NCBI GenBank assembly: GCA_030452775.1
Contig: JAKDLQ010000084.1
Location: 1 to 9,192 of the forward strand
DNA: 9,192 bases
Source of the DNA: Micrococcales bacterium
GTDB taxonomy: Bacteria > Actinomycetota > Actinomycetes > Actinomycetales > Dermatophilaceae
Direction of reading: 5' to 3'
Below, one piece after another: positions 1 through 6,028 of the stretch. Made by a program: the position numbers and the translations under genes. Below the pieces are notes generated by a model, which did not search any database, was not told where the DNA came from, and saw only the letters and a list, made by a program, of their open reading frames with translations. Numbering within the stretch: the stretch's first letter is position 1; every line of letters starts with the position of its first letter.

Positions 1-127
1 CCTCGGGTTCAAGCACCTGCCACTGCGCATCGGTCAAGTCCGAGGGGTAACGCGCACTGCGGGCGTGACACGCGCAACCGGGGCTGGCGCAGCTGGCATC
101 CACGGCGGTGATCGGGTAGACAGGCAT
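1..127 (-). CDS. IS5-family transposase, N-terminal part (cut by window edge)
   Basis: This reading frame starts with ATG at 127-125 and stays open for 42 codons to the left edge, so only the N-terminus is visible. It contains RYPSDLTDAQW followed by QVLEPE, which matches the opening of the DUF4096 domain found at the N-terminus of many IS5-family transposases. About 25 residues precede it, including a Cys-rich stretch (CASPGCACH). The start is supported by AGGAG at 137-133 with a 5-base spacer. The family cuts and rejoins DNA at element ends with a DDE catalytic core, which lies outside this window, so I cannot say whether the gene is intact. The element's end must lie between 127 and the flippase stop at 305, but I could not locate a terminal repeat or target-site duplication, since the other end is not visible. 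Family assignment is from a short motif. Confidence 0.72.
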   Translation of the reverse strand, partial: MPVYPITAVDASCASPGCACHARSARYPSDLTDAQWQVLEPE

Positions 128-131
128 CCAG

Positions 132-177
132 GCTCCTGGTGGTAGAGGCGGCTTGACACCTCTCGACTACCAGGAGC
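132..177 (-). promoter_or_regulatory. Hairpin that sequesters the transposase ribosome binding site
   Basis: GCTCCTGGT (132-140) is the exact reverse complement of ACCAGGAGC (169-177). Inside it, AGAGG (144-148) pairs with CCTCT (159-163), leaving a 10-base loop. In the minus-strand transcript the 3' arm contains AGGAG, the Shine-Dalgarno of the transposase, 5 bases before its ATG. A transcript reading in from upstream would fold and hide the ribosome site. Several insertion sequences (IS10, IS200) are known to use leader structures of this sort against read-through expression. The structure is seen in the sequence; the function is inferred. Confidence 0.6.
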
Positions 178-266
178 TCTCTCATATCCCGGCCCCGACA
201 CGCCGACGGATCATCATTCACTTCAGCTTCACCAGCCATCACAGCCACTTTGTCAACAGGCTCTTA

Positions 267-289
267 CTGAGCCGGGAGGTTCGGCTCAG
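267..289 (-). terminator. Terminator-like hairpin after the flippase gene
   Basis: CTGAGCCG (267-274) and CGGCTCAG (282-289) form a perfect 8-bp stem with a 7-base loop, beginning 15 bases past the flippase stop codon on the minus strand. There is no U-run after it, as is common in GC-rich actinobacteria. It would separate the flippase transcript from the transposase further downstream. Confidence 0.6.
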
Positions 290-304
290 GGTTGGGCAGC
301 CCCG

Positions 305-2701
305 TCAGATGGCTTGGATCTTCTGGAGCCGGTTGAGGGAGTACCAGCCGAAGGGGATCGGCAGCCAGTAGGTCGCCAGCCGGTACAGCAGCACCGATGA
401 CACCGCTGTACCACCGTCGAGCCCGATGGCGATGAGCCCGGCCGACATCGCCGCCTCGATCCCGCCGAGGCCGCCGGGGGTCGGCACCGCCGAGCCGATG
501 ATGGCGCCGGCGAAGTAGACGACGGCGACGGCCGCGACCGGCTGATCGGCCCCGAAGGCTCGGGTGGCACAAACGAGGGCAGCGACGAAGGACATGTCCA
601 GCAAGAGTGCCCCACCGAGCAGCTGGACGAGCTTGCGCGGGCGCTGGAGTACCGAGAGCACCTGCGGGACAACGATCTTGACGCGGGGCACGAGCCGCCC
701 GGTGATGAGCCGGCGGACCTTCGGCACCGCGAGCAGGGCAAGGATGACGAGGACGACGATGGGCACGACGGCGACCAGCGCCGCCGGTGGCGTGAAGGAG
801 GCCCGCGGCCCGGTCCCCGCCAGCACACCGGAGATGATGATCAGGACGAAGTACGAGGAGAACTGGGCCAGCTGTGCCACGCCCACGCTCGCTCCCGCCA
901 CCGCCGGTTGCAGTCCTGACTTCTGCAGGTAGCGGGTGTTGAGGGCGATATTGCCGATCGCGGAAGGGGCCACCAGCCCGCTGAACGCCACGGCGAGCTG
1001 GGTCATGTAGGTCCGCACGAACCGCAGCCTGAGGCTCACTGCTCCGCTCAGTACCAGCGACGCCCCGGCGAAGGTCAGGACTGCGCAGCCGATCGTGGCC
1101 ACTGCCCAACCGAGGTTGGCGGTCGCGACGAGTTGGCCGAGGTCGACCTGGGCGAGCTGGGTGAGGATGACGTATGCCGCGATGCCCCCGCCGATCACGG
1201 TGACCAGGGCGCGCAGCGTTACCCGGCGCAGCTCGACGGGTTCGACCGATTCCTCCGCAGGGAGGCGGCGCTCGATCTCCTCACGCAAGGCACCGAGCAT
1301 CTCCTTGTGCTCTTTGAGCGCCGTGCGGGTCGACCGAGTCATGGCAAGTGGCTGCAGCAGGGGCAGGGCCCGGACAAGCGCGTCCTCGCCGAGCTCGGCG
1401 CTCGCCGTCGCGACCGCCCGTTCGGCACCCACCGCAAGCCCGACGGTCGTCAGGAGCTGGGCAGTGTCGATGCGCAGACTCAGCTCGTCCGCGGCGATGT
1501 CGCCGCGACCGACGCGCCGGAGACCGGCTCGACCGTCGTCGGTGATCATGACGGTGTACGGCCCCAGTCCGCGGTGGGCGATGCGACGTCTCTGCAGCGT
1601 GGAATACATGCGCCAGATCAAAGCGAGCTGCGCGTCGTCCAGGTCCTCCCCGAGCTCGGACAGCGGGGTCCCGGTGGGATCGATGTAGGCGATGACCGCC
1701 GAGAACGGACCGACCTCACAGACCGCCACCGGCCGAGGTGCCGGGATGTGCACCTGAGCCAGCGCCAGACCCATGAGGGTCCGGTGCTCGAGCTCCGTTC
1801 GAAGCGTCAGGGCCGGCTTGCGTGTCGAACCGCTGCGCACGCGCAGCAGCCGCCACAGTCGCCGGCCAGAGGCGAGCCCGAAGGTGTCGCGGTCCATGAC
1901 CTGGACGTCGACGAGGAAGGAGTCGGTCGTCCCGCGGTAGCGGCGATCCCCAGCGTCGTCAGGGTCCACGAGCTCGAGCCGGGTCAACGGGATGCCAGCG
2001 GCGATGAGAGCCTCGGCGATCTCCCGGCCAGGGGGACGCGTCGAGGTGGCACCGAACCCGAACCGGAAGGCGAGGCCGACGAGCCAACCGAGCAACAACG
2101 AGCAGAAGACGGCGAGCGACGTGCTGGCTCCGGAGATGAACGACGTCACGACGGTGGCAGCGACGACGACAATGGCCACCGGGGAGATCCACTGGCGTCC
2201 GACGACGTCGGCCACGGTGAGCAGCGCGACCATTGCGACGATGACCGCGTCCAGCGGGTCCGTGCGACCCCCCTCGAGCGGACGGCTCAGGGCGGCGGCA
2301 ACGGTGCCGAGGTGCCCGTCGAGGATGAGGGCGCTCAAGCCGATGACGATGAGAGCGCCCACCCCCGCCGCAGCCAGCGCCTGGATGAGCTGCATGGGGC
2401 GCGTGCGGACAATGAGGTCGGCGCCGACGGCGAGGGGCAGGACGACGACACCGATGCCGGAGAGCCACCCGACGAGTTGCAGGAGCAGGCGGGGTATGCC
2501 GCTCGTCGCCAGCGCGATGTCGTGCTCCAGGGCATCGGTCGTCCCGACGGCCACGTCGGCGAGCGCGATCGCTGCCACCAAGACGAGCACGACGATACCG
2601 AGCCGCAGCGCATCTGCGGGCCGACGCACGCGATCGGGAATCGGCGGTTCCACGACCTCGACGGTCGCGGAGTGGCTGGTCACCGCACCATCGTGCCGCA
2701 T
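305..2701 (-). CDS. Lysylphosphatidylglycerol synthase/flippase-type (UPF0104) membrane protein with degenerate kinase-like domain
   Basis: The 798-residue protein has three parts. Residues 30-215 hold about six hydrophobic helices. Residues 225-480 form a soluble region laid out like the kinase-like domain often fused to these proteins in actinobacteria (IAHRGLGPYTV at 374-384, where active kinases have HxDLxxxN, and RVGRGD at 396-401 where DFG is expected). Residues 490-798 are the UPF0104/LPG synthase transmembrane domain with PSAIGNIALNTRYL (579-592), PTPGGLGGIEA (740-750) and YRLATYWLPIPFGW (773-786). Relatives move or modify membrane lipids; the substrate here is unknown, and the soluble aminoacyl-transferase domain of true MprF is absent. 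The catalytic Asp of the kinase-like loop is replaced by Gly, so it is probably a pseudokinase. The start is uncertain: ATG at 2701 lacks a clear ribosome site, and GTG at 2683 is an alternative. It lies 137 bases downstream of the DUF4203-like gene and may share its transcript. Confidence 0.85.
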   Translation of the reverse strand: MRHDGAVTSHSATVEVVEPPIPDRVRRPADALRLGIVVLVLVAAIALADVAVGTTDALEHDIALATSGIPRLLLQLVGWLSGIGVVVLPLAVGADLIVRTRPMQLIQALAAAGVGALIVIGLSALILDGHLGTVAAALSRPLEGGRTDPLDAVIVAMVALLTVADVVGRQWISPVAIVVVAATVVTSFISGASTSLAVFCSLLLGWLVGLAFRFGFGATSTRPPGREIAEALIAAGIPLTRLELVDPDDAGDRRYRGTTDSFLVDVQVMDRDTFGLASGRRLWRLLRVRSGSTRKPALTLRTELEHRTLMGLALAQVHIPAPRPVAVCEVGPFSAVIAYIDPTGTPLSELGEDLDDAQLALIWRMYSTLQRRRIAHRGLGPYTVMITDDGRAGLRRVGRGDIAADELSLRIDTAQLLTTVGLAVGAERAVATASAELGEDALVRALPLLQPLAMTRSTRTALKEHKEMLGALREEIERRLPAEESVEPVELRRVTLRALVTVIGGGIAAYVILTQLAQVDLGQLVATANLGWAVATIGCAVLTFAGASLVLSGAVSLRLRFVRTYMTQLAVAFSGLVAPSAIGNIALNTRYLQKSGLQPAVAGASVGVAQLAQFSSYFVLIIISGVLAGTGPRASFTPPAALVAVVPIVVLVILALLAVPKVRRLITGRLVPRVKIVVPQVLSVLQRPRKLVQLLGGALLLDMSFVAALVCATRAFGADQPVAAVAVVYFAGAIIGSAVPTPGGLGGIEAAMSAGLIAIGLDGGTAVSSVLLYRLATYWLPIPFGWYSLNRLQKIQAI

Positions 2702-2751
2702 CTGCTGCGCGGGATCGTGTTCCGACGCGGGTCTCTCAGCAACTTGGCAGC

Positions 2752-2778
2752 AGTGAGCCCGTCGCCTGTCTGCTCACT
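2752..2778 (-). terminator. Small inverted repeat between DUF4203-like gene and flippase gene
   Basis: AGTGAGC (2752-2758) and GCTCACT (2772-2778) form a perfect 7-bp stem with a 13-base loop in the 137-base gap. It lies about 50 bases upstream of the flippase start and 60 bases after the DUF4203-like stop. It could be a weak terminator, an attenuator or an operator. The sequence does not tell these apart. Confidence 0.3.
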
Positions 2779-2787
2779 CGCCGGTCG

Positions 2788-2817
2788 GGCCCGAGGCGGA
2801 CAGGCCCGAGGCGGACA
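2788..2817. repeat. Perfect tandem duplication of a 15-bp unit
   Basis: GGCCCGAGGCGGACA occurs twice head to tail (2788-2802 and 2803-2817) in the gap just beyond the stop codon of the DUF4203-like gene. Two exact copies suggest a recent slippage duplication, so this tract may vary in length between strains. Confidence 0.85.
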
Positions 2818-2838
2818 GCCCCGCAGCGAGCTCGCTGG

Positions 2839-3477
2839 CTACCTGCTCGCCGCCGGCCACCCCTGACGCACGCTCTGCCGCATGGCCGCGACGTCACGCG
2901 ACTGCGCCACCACCCCCGCGACCGCGAGGACGAGCAGGAGCGCGTACCACCACCAGTCGTCATGAACTCGGGCGACGGCCGTGGCATCGCTGAAGACCGA
3001 CACGTCCGTGGCCCCGGTCAGCAGCATGAGCCCGGCGACGACGGCGCTGGCGCCGGCGATACTGCTGAGCACGATGAGCACGAGCATCGGCAGGTCGCTG
3101 AGGATGGCGGCGATGGCCAGCAGCACGCCGACCGCGACACCCGCCAGGATGATCAGCCAGCTCCAGCTGATGCCGAAGGCGACGACGAGCGCCGTACCGA
3201 TCGCGAAACCGATCGCGCCCATCGCGATGATGATCCCGACCGCGTAGTAGGCGTAGGCAAGGATCGCGAAGACGACCGCGAAGAGGAACGCCACGACCCA
3301 GCCGAGCGCCGTGCCGAGGAAGCTCTGGTCCCCGAGCCCCGCCACGAGGCCGGCTCCGACGTTGAACCCGACGAACGCACCCCAGAGCGGGATGACGAAG
3401 CGGAGCACCACGTGACCACGGAAGCAGAAATAGGCACCCACGACGACTGCGAGCAGCCCCCAGGCGATGTCCGGCAT
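2839..3477 (-). CDS. DUF4203-like seven-helix membrane protein
   Basis: The 212-residue protein is almost wholly hydrophobic. Helices can be placed at about 5-18, 27-47, 57-76, 80-101, 106-126, 130-154 and 175-191. Small residues are abundant in the helices (GAFVGFNVGAGLVAGLG at 33-49, GAIGFAIGTALV at 87-98), the pattern of the DUF4203/TM7S3-TM198 type proteins of actinobacteria. No enzyme motif is visible and the function of the family is unknown. The C-terminal tail after 191 is basic and should lie in the cytoplasm. The ATG at 3477 is preceded by GGTGAG at 4 bases, a modest ribosome site. The flippase gene follows on the same strand after 137 bases, so the two may form one envelope-related transcript. 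Family assignment is by general pattern, not a diagnostic motif. Confidence 0.75.
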   Translation of the reverse strand: MPDIAWGLLAVVVGAYFCFRGHVVLRFVIPLWGAFVGFNVGAGLVAGLGDQSFLGTALGWVVAFLFAVVFAILAYAYYAVGIIIAMGAIGFAIGTALVVAFGISWSWLIILAGVAVGVLLAIAAILSDLPMLVLIVLSSIAGASAVVAGLMLLTGATDVSVFSDATAVARVHDDWWWYALLLVLAVAGVVAQSRDVAAMRQSVRQGWPAASR

Positions 3478-3565
3478 GGGCTCACCGTACCGCCGACGAC
3501 AGGATCATCCCGCCGACGGCCCTGCACACGCCGCCGACCTTCGCGGAGATCCGTCACCTGGGCCC

Positions 3566-3574
3566 TGTGGACAA
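3566..3574 (-). promoter_or_regulatory. Single DnaA-box-like sequence
   Basis: The minus strand reads TTGTCCACA, identical to the DnaA box preferred in GC-rich actinobacteria. It stands alone, so this is not an origin. It lies about 90 bases upstream of the DUF4203-like gene and could be a regulatory or titration site, or chance. Confidence 0.35.
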
Positions 3575-3639
3575 CGGGGCCACTCGAGTGGGACACGGCT
3601 GCACTCGACCAGGACACGGGGCACACCCGGGTGGATAGG

Positions 3640-3687
3640 CGGCCACGAAGTCCGGTTCCCGCGTGATCGGCGGGGACTTCGTGGCCG
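3640..3687 (-). terminator. Strong 14-bp hairpin downstream of tRNA-Tyr
   Basis: CGGCCACGAAGTCC (3640-3653) is the exact reverse complement of GGACTTCGTGGCCG (3674-3687). The 20-base loop can pair further, CCCGC (3658-3662) with GCGGG (3670-3674). It lies about 110 bases beyond the 3' end of tRNA-Tyr on the same strand and is the best candidate for the end of that transcript. No U-run follows. Its perfect symmetry would also allow it to work on the plus strand or as a protein-binding palindrome. Confidence 0.5.
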
Positions 3688-3798
3688 GATCGGATAGCCC
3701 AGCCAGACTTCCTGGCCGGTTGGCCGGGTCATCCGATCACGGCGGACACCAGAGAAGCGCCGGACTGGCGTTCCGCCGGCCCGGAGCCCTCTCATGTG

Positions 3799-3882
3799 TG
3801 GTGGCAGGTGAAGGATTCGAACCTTCGAAGCTTTCGCGACGGATTTACAGTCCGCTTCCATTGGCCGCTCGGACAACCTGCC
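3799..3882 (-). tRNA. tRNA-Tyr (anticodon GTA)
   Basis: On the minus strand the acceptor GGCAGGT pairs with ACCTGCC. The anticodon stem GCGGA/TCCGT closes the loop CTGTAAA, giving anticodon GTA (plus-strand 3848-3846) for tyrosine codons. The T arm is GAAGG-TTCGAAT-CCTTC. A 12-base variable region fits the long-variable-arm class to which bacterial tRNA-Tyr belongs. The discriminator A is at 3802 and the CCA tail is encoded at 3801-3799. It is alone here, with no second tRNA beside it. Confidence 0.97.
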
Positions 3883-3895
3883 CCGTGCGCATGGA

Positions 3896-3901
3896 AGGAT
3901 A
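3896..3901 (-). promoter_or_regulatory. Candidate -10 element for tRNA-Tyr
   Basis: The minus strand reads TATCCT, matching the actinobacterial TANNNT pattern, 13 bases upstream of the mature tRNA 5' end, which leaves a normal short leader. No convincing -35 hexamer is visible 16-18 bases further upstream. Confidence 0.35.
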
Positions 3902-3968
3902 GCAAGAGAGCGAGCCCCATCGAAAACAGGGCCCGCAATCCCTGACCACGCCAGATCCCACCCGACCT

Positions 3969-3975
3969 GAGGAGG
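3969..3975 (+). promoter_or_regulatory. Ribosome binding site of yajQ
   Basis: GAGGAGG ends 5 bases before the ATG at 3981 and fixes this start. Confidence 0.85.
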
Positions 3976-3980
3976 CAGCG

Positions 3981-4475
3981 ATGGCCGACGCGTCGTTCGA
4001 CATCGTCAGCAAGTTCGACAAGCAGGAGGTCGCCAACGCGGTCAACGCCGCCGCCAAGGAGATCGCCAACCGCTACGACTTCAAGAACGTCGGCGCCACC
4101 GTGGCCCTGTCCGGCGAGACCATCGCCATCAAGGCCAACTCCGAGGAGCGGGTGCGTGCAGTCCTCGATGTCGTGCAGACGTGGCTCGTCAAACGCAAGG
4201 TCTCCCTCAAGCATCTCGATGTCCCCGAGGCGGGGCCGCGCTTGTCGGGCAAGGAGTACCGCCTCGAGGTGCCGCTCCAGGAGGGGATCTCGCAGGAGAA
4301 CGCCAAGAAGATCAACAAGCTCATCCGCGACGATGGGCCGCGGGGCGTCAAGAGCCAGATCCAGGGCGACGAGCTGCGCGTCAGCAGCAAGTCGCGCGAT
4401 GACCTGCAGGCGGTGCAGCGGATGCTCCAGAGCGCCGACCTCGATGTCGCCGTCACCTTCACCAACTATCGCTGA
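3981..4475 (+). CDS. yajQ: YajQ-family nucleotide-binding protein
   Basis: The 164-residue protein has the usual length and hallmarks of the YajQ (UPF0234) family: SFDIVSKFD at 5-13, the RYDFK segment at 31-35, KVSLKHLDVPE around 73-83, VKSQIQGDELRVSSKSRDDL near 123-142, and the typical C-terminal FTNYR. YajQ proteins form two ferredoxin-like folds. Some members in Gram-negative pathogens bind cyclic di-GMP and act with a transcription regulator, and others bind tRNA or GTP in vitro. The role in actinobacteria is not settled. The gene starts 98 bases from tRNA-Tyr, on the opposite strand, and has a strong ribosome site. It is convergent with galK and is followed after 17 bases by a perfect hairpin. 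Nothing in it looks damaged. Confidence 0.95.
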   Translation: MADASFDIVSKFDKQEVANAVNAAAKEIANRYDFKNVGATVALSGETIAIKANSEERVRAVLDVVQTWLVKRKVSLKHLDVPEAGPRLSGKEYRLEVPLQEGISQENAKKINKLIRDDGPRGVKSQIQGDELRVSSKSRDDLQAVQRMLQSADLDVAVTFTNYR

Positions 4476-4492
4476 GTGCACGCCACCCTGAC

Positions 4493-4527
4493 GTATGCCG
4501 CCCTGCCCGCCGAGCACGGCGGCATAC
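4493..4527 (+). terminator. Perfect 10-bp hairpin after yajQ
   Basis: GTATGCCGCC (4493-4502) pairs exactly with GGCGGCATAC (4518-4527) around a 15-base loop, starting 18 bases beyond the yajQ stop. It is probably the yajQ terminator, possibly serving galK transcription from the other side too. There is no U-run. Both arms carry the 9-mer GTATGCCGC that recurs at other gene ends in this window. Confidence 0.65.
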
Positions 4528-4550
4528 CTCCCGCTGCGGTCCCCGCCTCA

Positions 4551-4695
4551 GGCCTGCTCGGCATCCCCTTCGACGTCTGGGACATGGCCGCGCGTCGCCC
4601 GCGACGCCATCGAGGACTTCGTCGCCGAGTATGCAGCCGGCCGCACCCCCAATCCCTGCCTGGGCTGCACCAAGATCACGTTCGCCTCAGAGCTC
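4551..4695 (+). pseudogene. mnmA: Frameshifted internal fragment of mnmA (tRNA 2-thiouridylase)
   Basis: Two overlapping plus-strand frames together spell about 48 residues of MnmA. From 4551 one frame reads GLLGIPFDVWDMA; the next frame, from about 4594, continues VARDAIEDFVAEYAAGRTPN and then PCLGCTKITFASEL. In intact MnmA the matching stretch (LGIPFYVWDL..., DFVAEYAAGRTPNPC, CNxKIKFA) lies roughly a quarter to a third of the way in and includes the catalytic Cys of the NPC motif. There is no start, no N-terminal ATP-binding PP-loop and no C-terminal part, and the frame changes between 4587 and 4597, so it cannot be functional. MnmA is nearly universal, so an intact copy is expected elsewhere in the genome. 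The fragment's end overlaps the last codons of galK on the other strand, pointing to a past rearrangement here. Confidence 0.75.
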
Positions 4696-5898
4696 ACGTG
4701 CGGCAGGGCCGTCGGCCGTGATCGTGAACAGCTCCGGCTCCCGGAAGCGGGCCGCCTCGAAGGCCCGCTCGACGGCGCTGCGGATCTCTTCGCGGCGCGC
4801 GGTCTCGATGACGGCGATGGCCGAGCCGCCGAACCCGCCGCCGGTCATCCGGGCCGCGAGGGCTCCGGTGGCCCGGGCCGTGTCGACGGCGAGGTCGAGC
4901 TCCGCGCAGGAGATCTCGTAGTCGTCGCGCATCGAGGCGTGCGAGGCGTCGAAGATCCCGGTCAGGCGGTCGAGCTCACCCGACTCGAGCGCGGCCACGG
5001 CATCGACGACCCTCGCGATCTCGGTGACGACGTGCCGGACCCGCCGCCGCAGGACATCGCTGGAGAGGCGCGCGAGGGTCGTGTCGAGGTCGACCGGGGC
5101 GATGGCCCGCAACGATGGCACGCCGAGCTCGCGCACCGCGGTCTCGCACTCCTGCCGGCGGTTGCCGTACTGACCGTCGCCGAGGGCGTGCGCCGCTCGA
5201 GTGTTCATCACGAGCACCTCGAGGCCGCGGGCGGTGAGCTCGAAGGGAACGCGGTGTGGGGGATGGTCACCGTCGAAGTCGAGCAGCAGGGCCGTGTCAG
5301 GCGCTGACAGGAGCGCAGCCGACTGGTCCATGCCGCCGGTCGGCGCGCCGGCGATCTCGTTCTCCGCGCGGATGCACGCGGCCACGAGCCGGCGGCGGCC
5401 GGACTCGTCGTCCAGCCCGCGCAGCTCGAAAAGGTCGACGGCAGCCGCGGCGGTCGCGCACTCGAGGGCGGCCGAACTCGACAGGCCCGACCCCAGGGGC
5501 ACCCGGCCGTCGACGACGACATCGAGCCCGCCGATCGCATGCCCGGCCTGCTCAAGTGCCCAGAGCACGCCCGCCGAGTAGGCGGCCCACCCGCCGGCCG
5601 ACCCCTGGGCGATGGTGTCGAGCGAGACGGTCCGCTCCTCACCCGGGACCTGGATGGAGGCGATGCGGATCTGTCGGTCGGCGCGTCGCCGGGCCGCGAC
5701 GAACGTCCGCCGCGGGATGGCGACCGGGAGACACAGGCCGTGGTTGTAGTCGGTGTGTTCGCCGATGAGGTTGACCCGCCCCGGCGCGGACCACACACCG
5801 CTCGGGTCCGCGCCGTAGGCCGCGCGGAACGTGTCGACGAGGGAGGTGGCGATAACTCTGCGCGAGTCCTCAGCGTGGTCGGCGTTGTTGGCGTTCAT
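4687..5898 (-). CDS. galK: Galactokinase
   Basis: The 403-residue protein is a GHMP kinase that phosphorylates alpha-D-galactose at C1 with ATP, the first committed step of the Leloir pathway. All signatures are present: the galactokinase motif GRVNLIGEHTDYN at 40-52, the ATP-binding loop PLGSGLSSSAALE at 134-146, GGMDQSAAL at 188-196 with the catalytic Asp at 191, and MTGGGFGGSAIA at 351-362. Arg41 matches the conserved active-site Arg. It is somewhat longer than the E. coli enzyme at its N-terminus. The ATG at 5898 has no strong ribosome site and overlaps the stop of a 21-codon upstream ORF (ATGA), suggesting translational coupling. galT and galE are not in the window, which is unusual because galK often follows galT. 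The stop codon lies within sequence matching an mnmA fragment on the opposite strand. Confidence 0.97.
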   Translation of the reverse strand: MNANNADHAEDSRRVIATSLVDTFRAAYGADPSGVWSAPGRVNLIGEHTDYNHGLCLPVAIPRRTFVAARRRADRQIRIASIQVPGEERTVSLDTIAQGSAGGWAAYSAGVLWALEQAGHAIGGLDVVVDGRVPLGSGLSSSAALECATAAAAVDLFELRGLDDESGRRRLVAACIRAENEIAGAPTGGMDQSAALLSAPDTALLLDFDGDHPPHRVPFELTARGLEVLVMNTRAAHALGDGQYGNRRQECETAVRELGVPSLRAIAPVDLDTTLARLSSDVLRRRVRHVVTEIARVVDAVAALESGELDRLTGIFDASHASMRDDYEISCAELDLAVDTARATGALAARMTGGGFGGSAIAVIETARREEIRSAVERAFEAARFREPELFTITADGPAAREL

Positions 5899-5960
5899 GC
5901 GCCGGCCAGCTCACGCAGCCGGGCGACGACCGGCTCGCGTCCGTCGGCGGGGCGAGTCAT
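5895..5960 (-). CDS. 21-codon ORF overlapping the galK start
   Basis: ATG at 5960 opens a 21-residue frame (MTRPADGREP, then VVARLRELAGA) that ends in TGA overlapping the galK ATG as ATGA. A GGAG sits just before its ATG, closer than usual. An in-frame GTG four codons upstream (5972) is an alternative start, and an in-frame TGA lies further upstream. The C-terminal half is helical in character. It may be a leader peptide that couples ribosomes into galK, or the last codons of a deleted upstream gene such as galT. I cannot decide from sequence alone. Confidence 0.4.
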   Translation of the reverse strand: MTRPADGREPVVARLRELAGA

Positions 5961-5965
5961 TCTCC

Positions 5966-5998
5966 GGGTCACTTCCGGGTCACTTCAGGGTCACTTCA
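5966..5998. repeat. Three tandem 11-bp repeats in the galK leader
   Basis: GGGTCACTTCC (5966-5976), GGGTCACTTCA (5977-5987) and GGGTCACTTCA (5988-5998) lie head to tail, followed by GGGG. On the galK strand the unit reads TGAAGTGACCC. The 11-bp spacing places each copy on the same face of the helix, as in cooperative operators. The array ends 5 bases from the ATG of the short ORF before galK. The period is not a multiple of three, so this is not a coding repeat. Confidence 0.85.
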
Positions 5999-6028
5999 GG
6001 GGCTGTGCGCACGCCCGTAGCCTATCCA

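Larger units (their letters stand above)
3478..3798. other. 321-base intergenic region rich in inverted repeats, no gene seen
   Basis: No frame here has convincing coding character. The stretch contains a strong hairpin at 3640-3687, a second 8-bp inverted repeat (GATCGGAT 3688-3695 with ATCCGATC 3731-3738), a TTGTCCACA box at 3566-3574, and two GGATAG words (3634-3639, 3692-3697) flanking the big hairpin. It must hold the promoter of the DUF4203-like gene near 3480-3530 and the end of the tRNA-Tyr transcript, but I could not identify good promoter hexamers. Confidence 0.6.

Noticed and set aside
9..248. A 79-codon minus-strand frame overlapping the transposase start
   Set aside because: The frame carrying RYPSDLTDAQW is the real one, with its own ribosome site; this frame has no family features.
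228..256. TTGACA (minus strand, 256-251) as a -35 box for the transposase
   Set aside because: No acceptable -10 hexamer occurs 16-18 bases downstream (the best is GGTGAA).
1133..2866. A 577-codon open frame on the plus strand
   Set aside because: It lies antisense to the flippase gene, is made of Asp, Arg, Gly and Gln runs typical of the complement of GC-rich codons, and has no recognisable domain.
3566..3574. An origin of replication at the DnaA box
   Set aside because: Only one box, no AT-rich region and no dnaA/dnaN neighbours.
2962..3666. A 234-codon plus-strand frame opposite the DUF4203-like gene
   Set aside because: Asp/Glu/Arg/His-rich antisense shadow of a hydrophobic gene, no ribosome site or motif.
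3799..3882. The tRNA-Tyr 3' end as an integration attachment site
   Set aside because: No integrase gene and no second copy of the tRNA 3' end could be found in the window.
4495..5307. A 270-codon plus-strand frame
   Set aside because: Its first third contains the second half of the mnmA scrap; the rest is the complement of galK. It is an accidental fusion, not a gene.
5966..5998. The tandem repeats as a CRISPR array or plasmid iterons
   Set aside because: The 11-bp units have no spacers, number only three, and there is no replication protein gene nearby.
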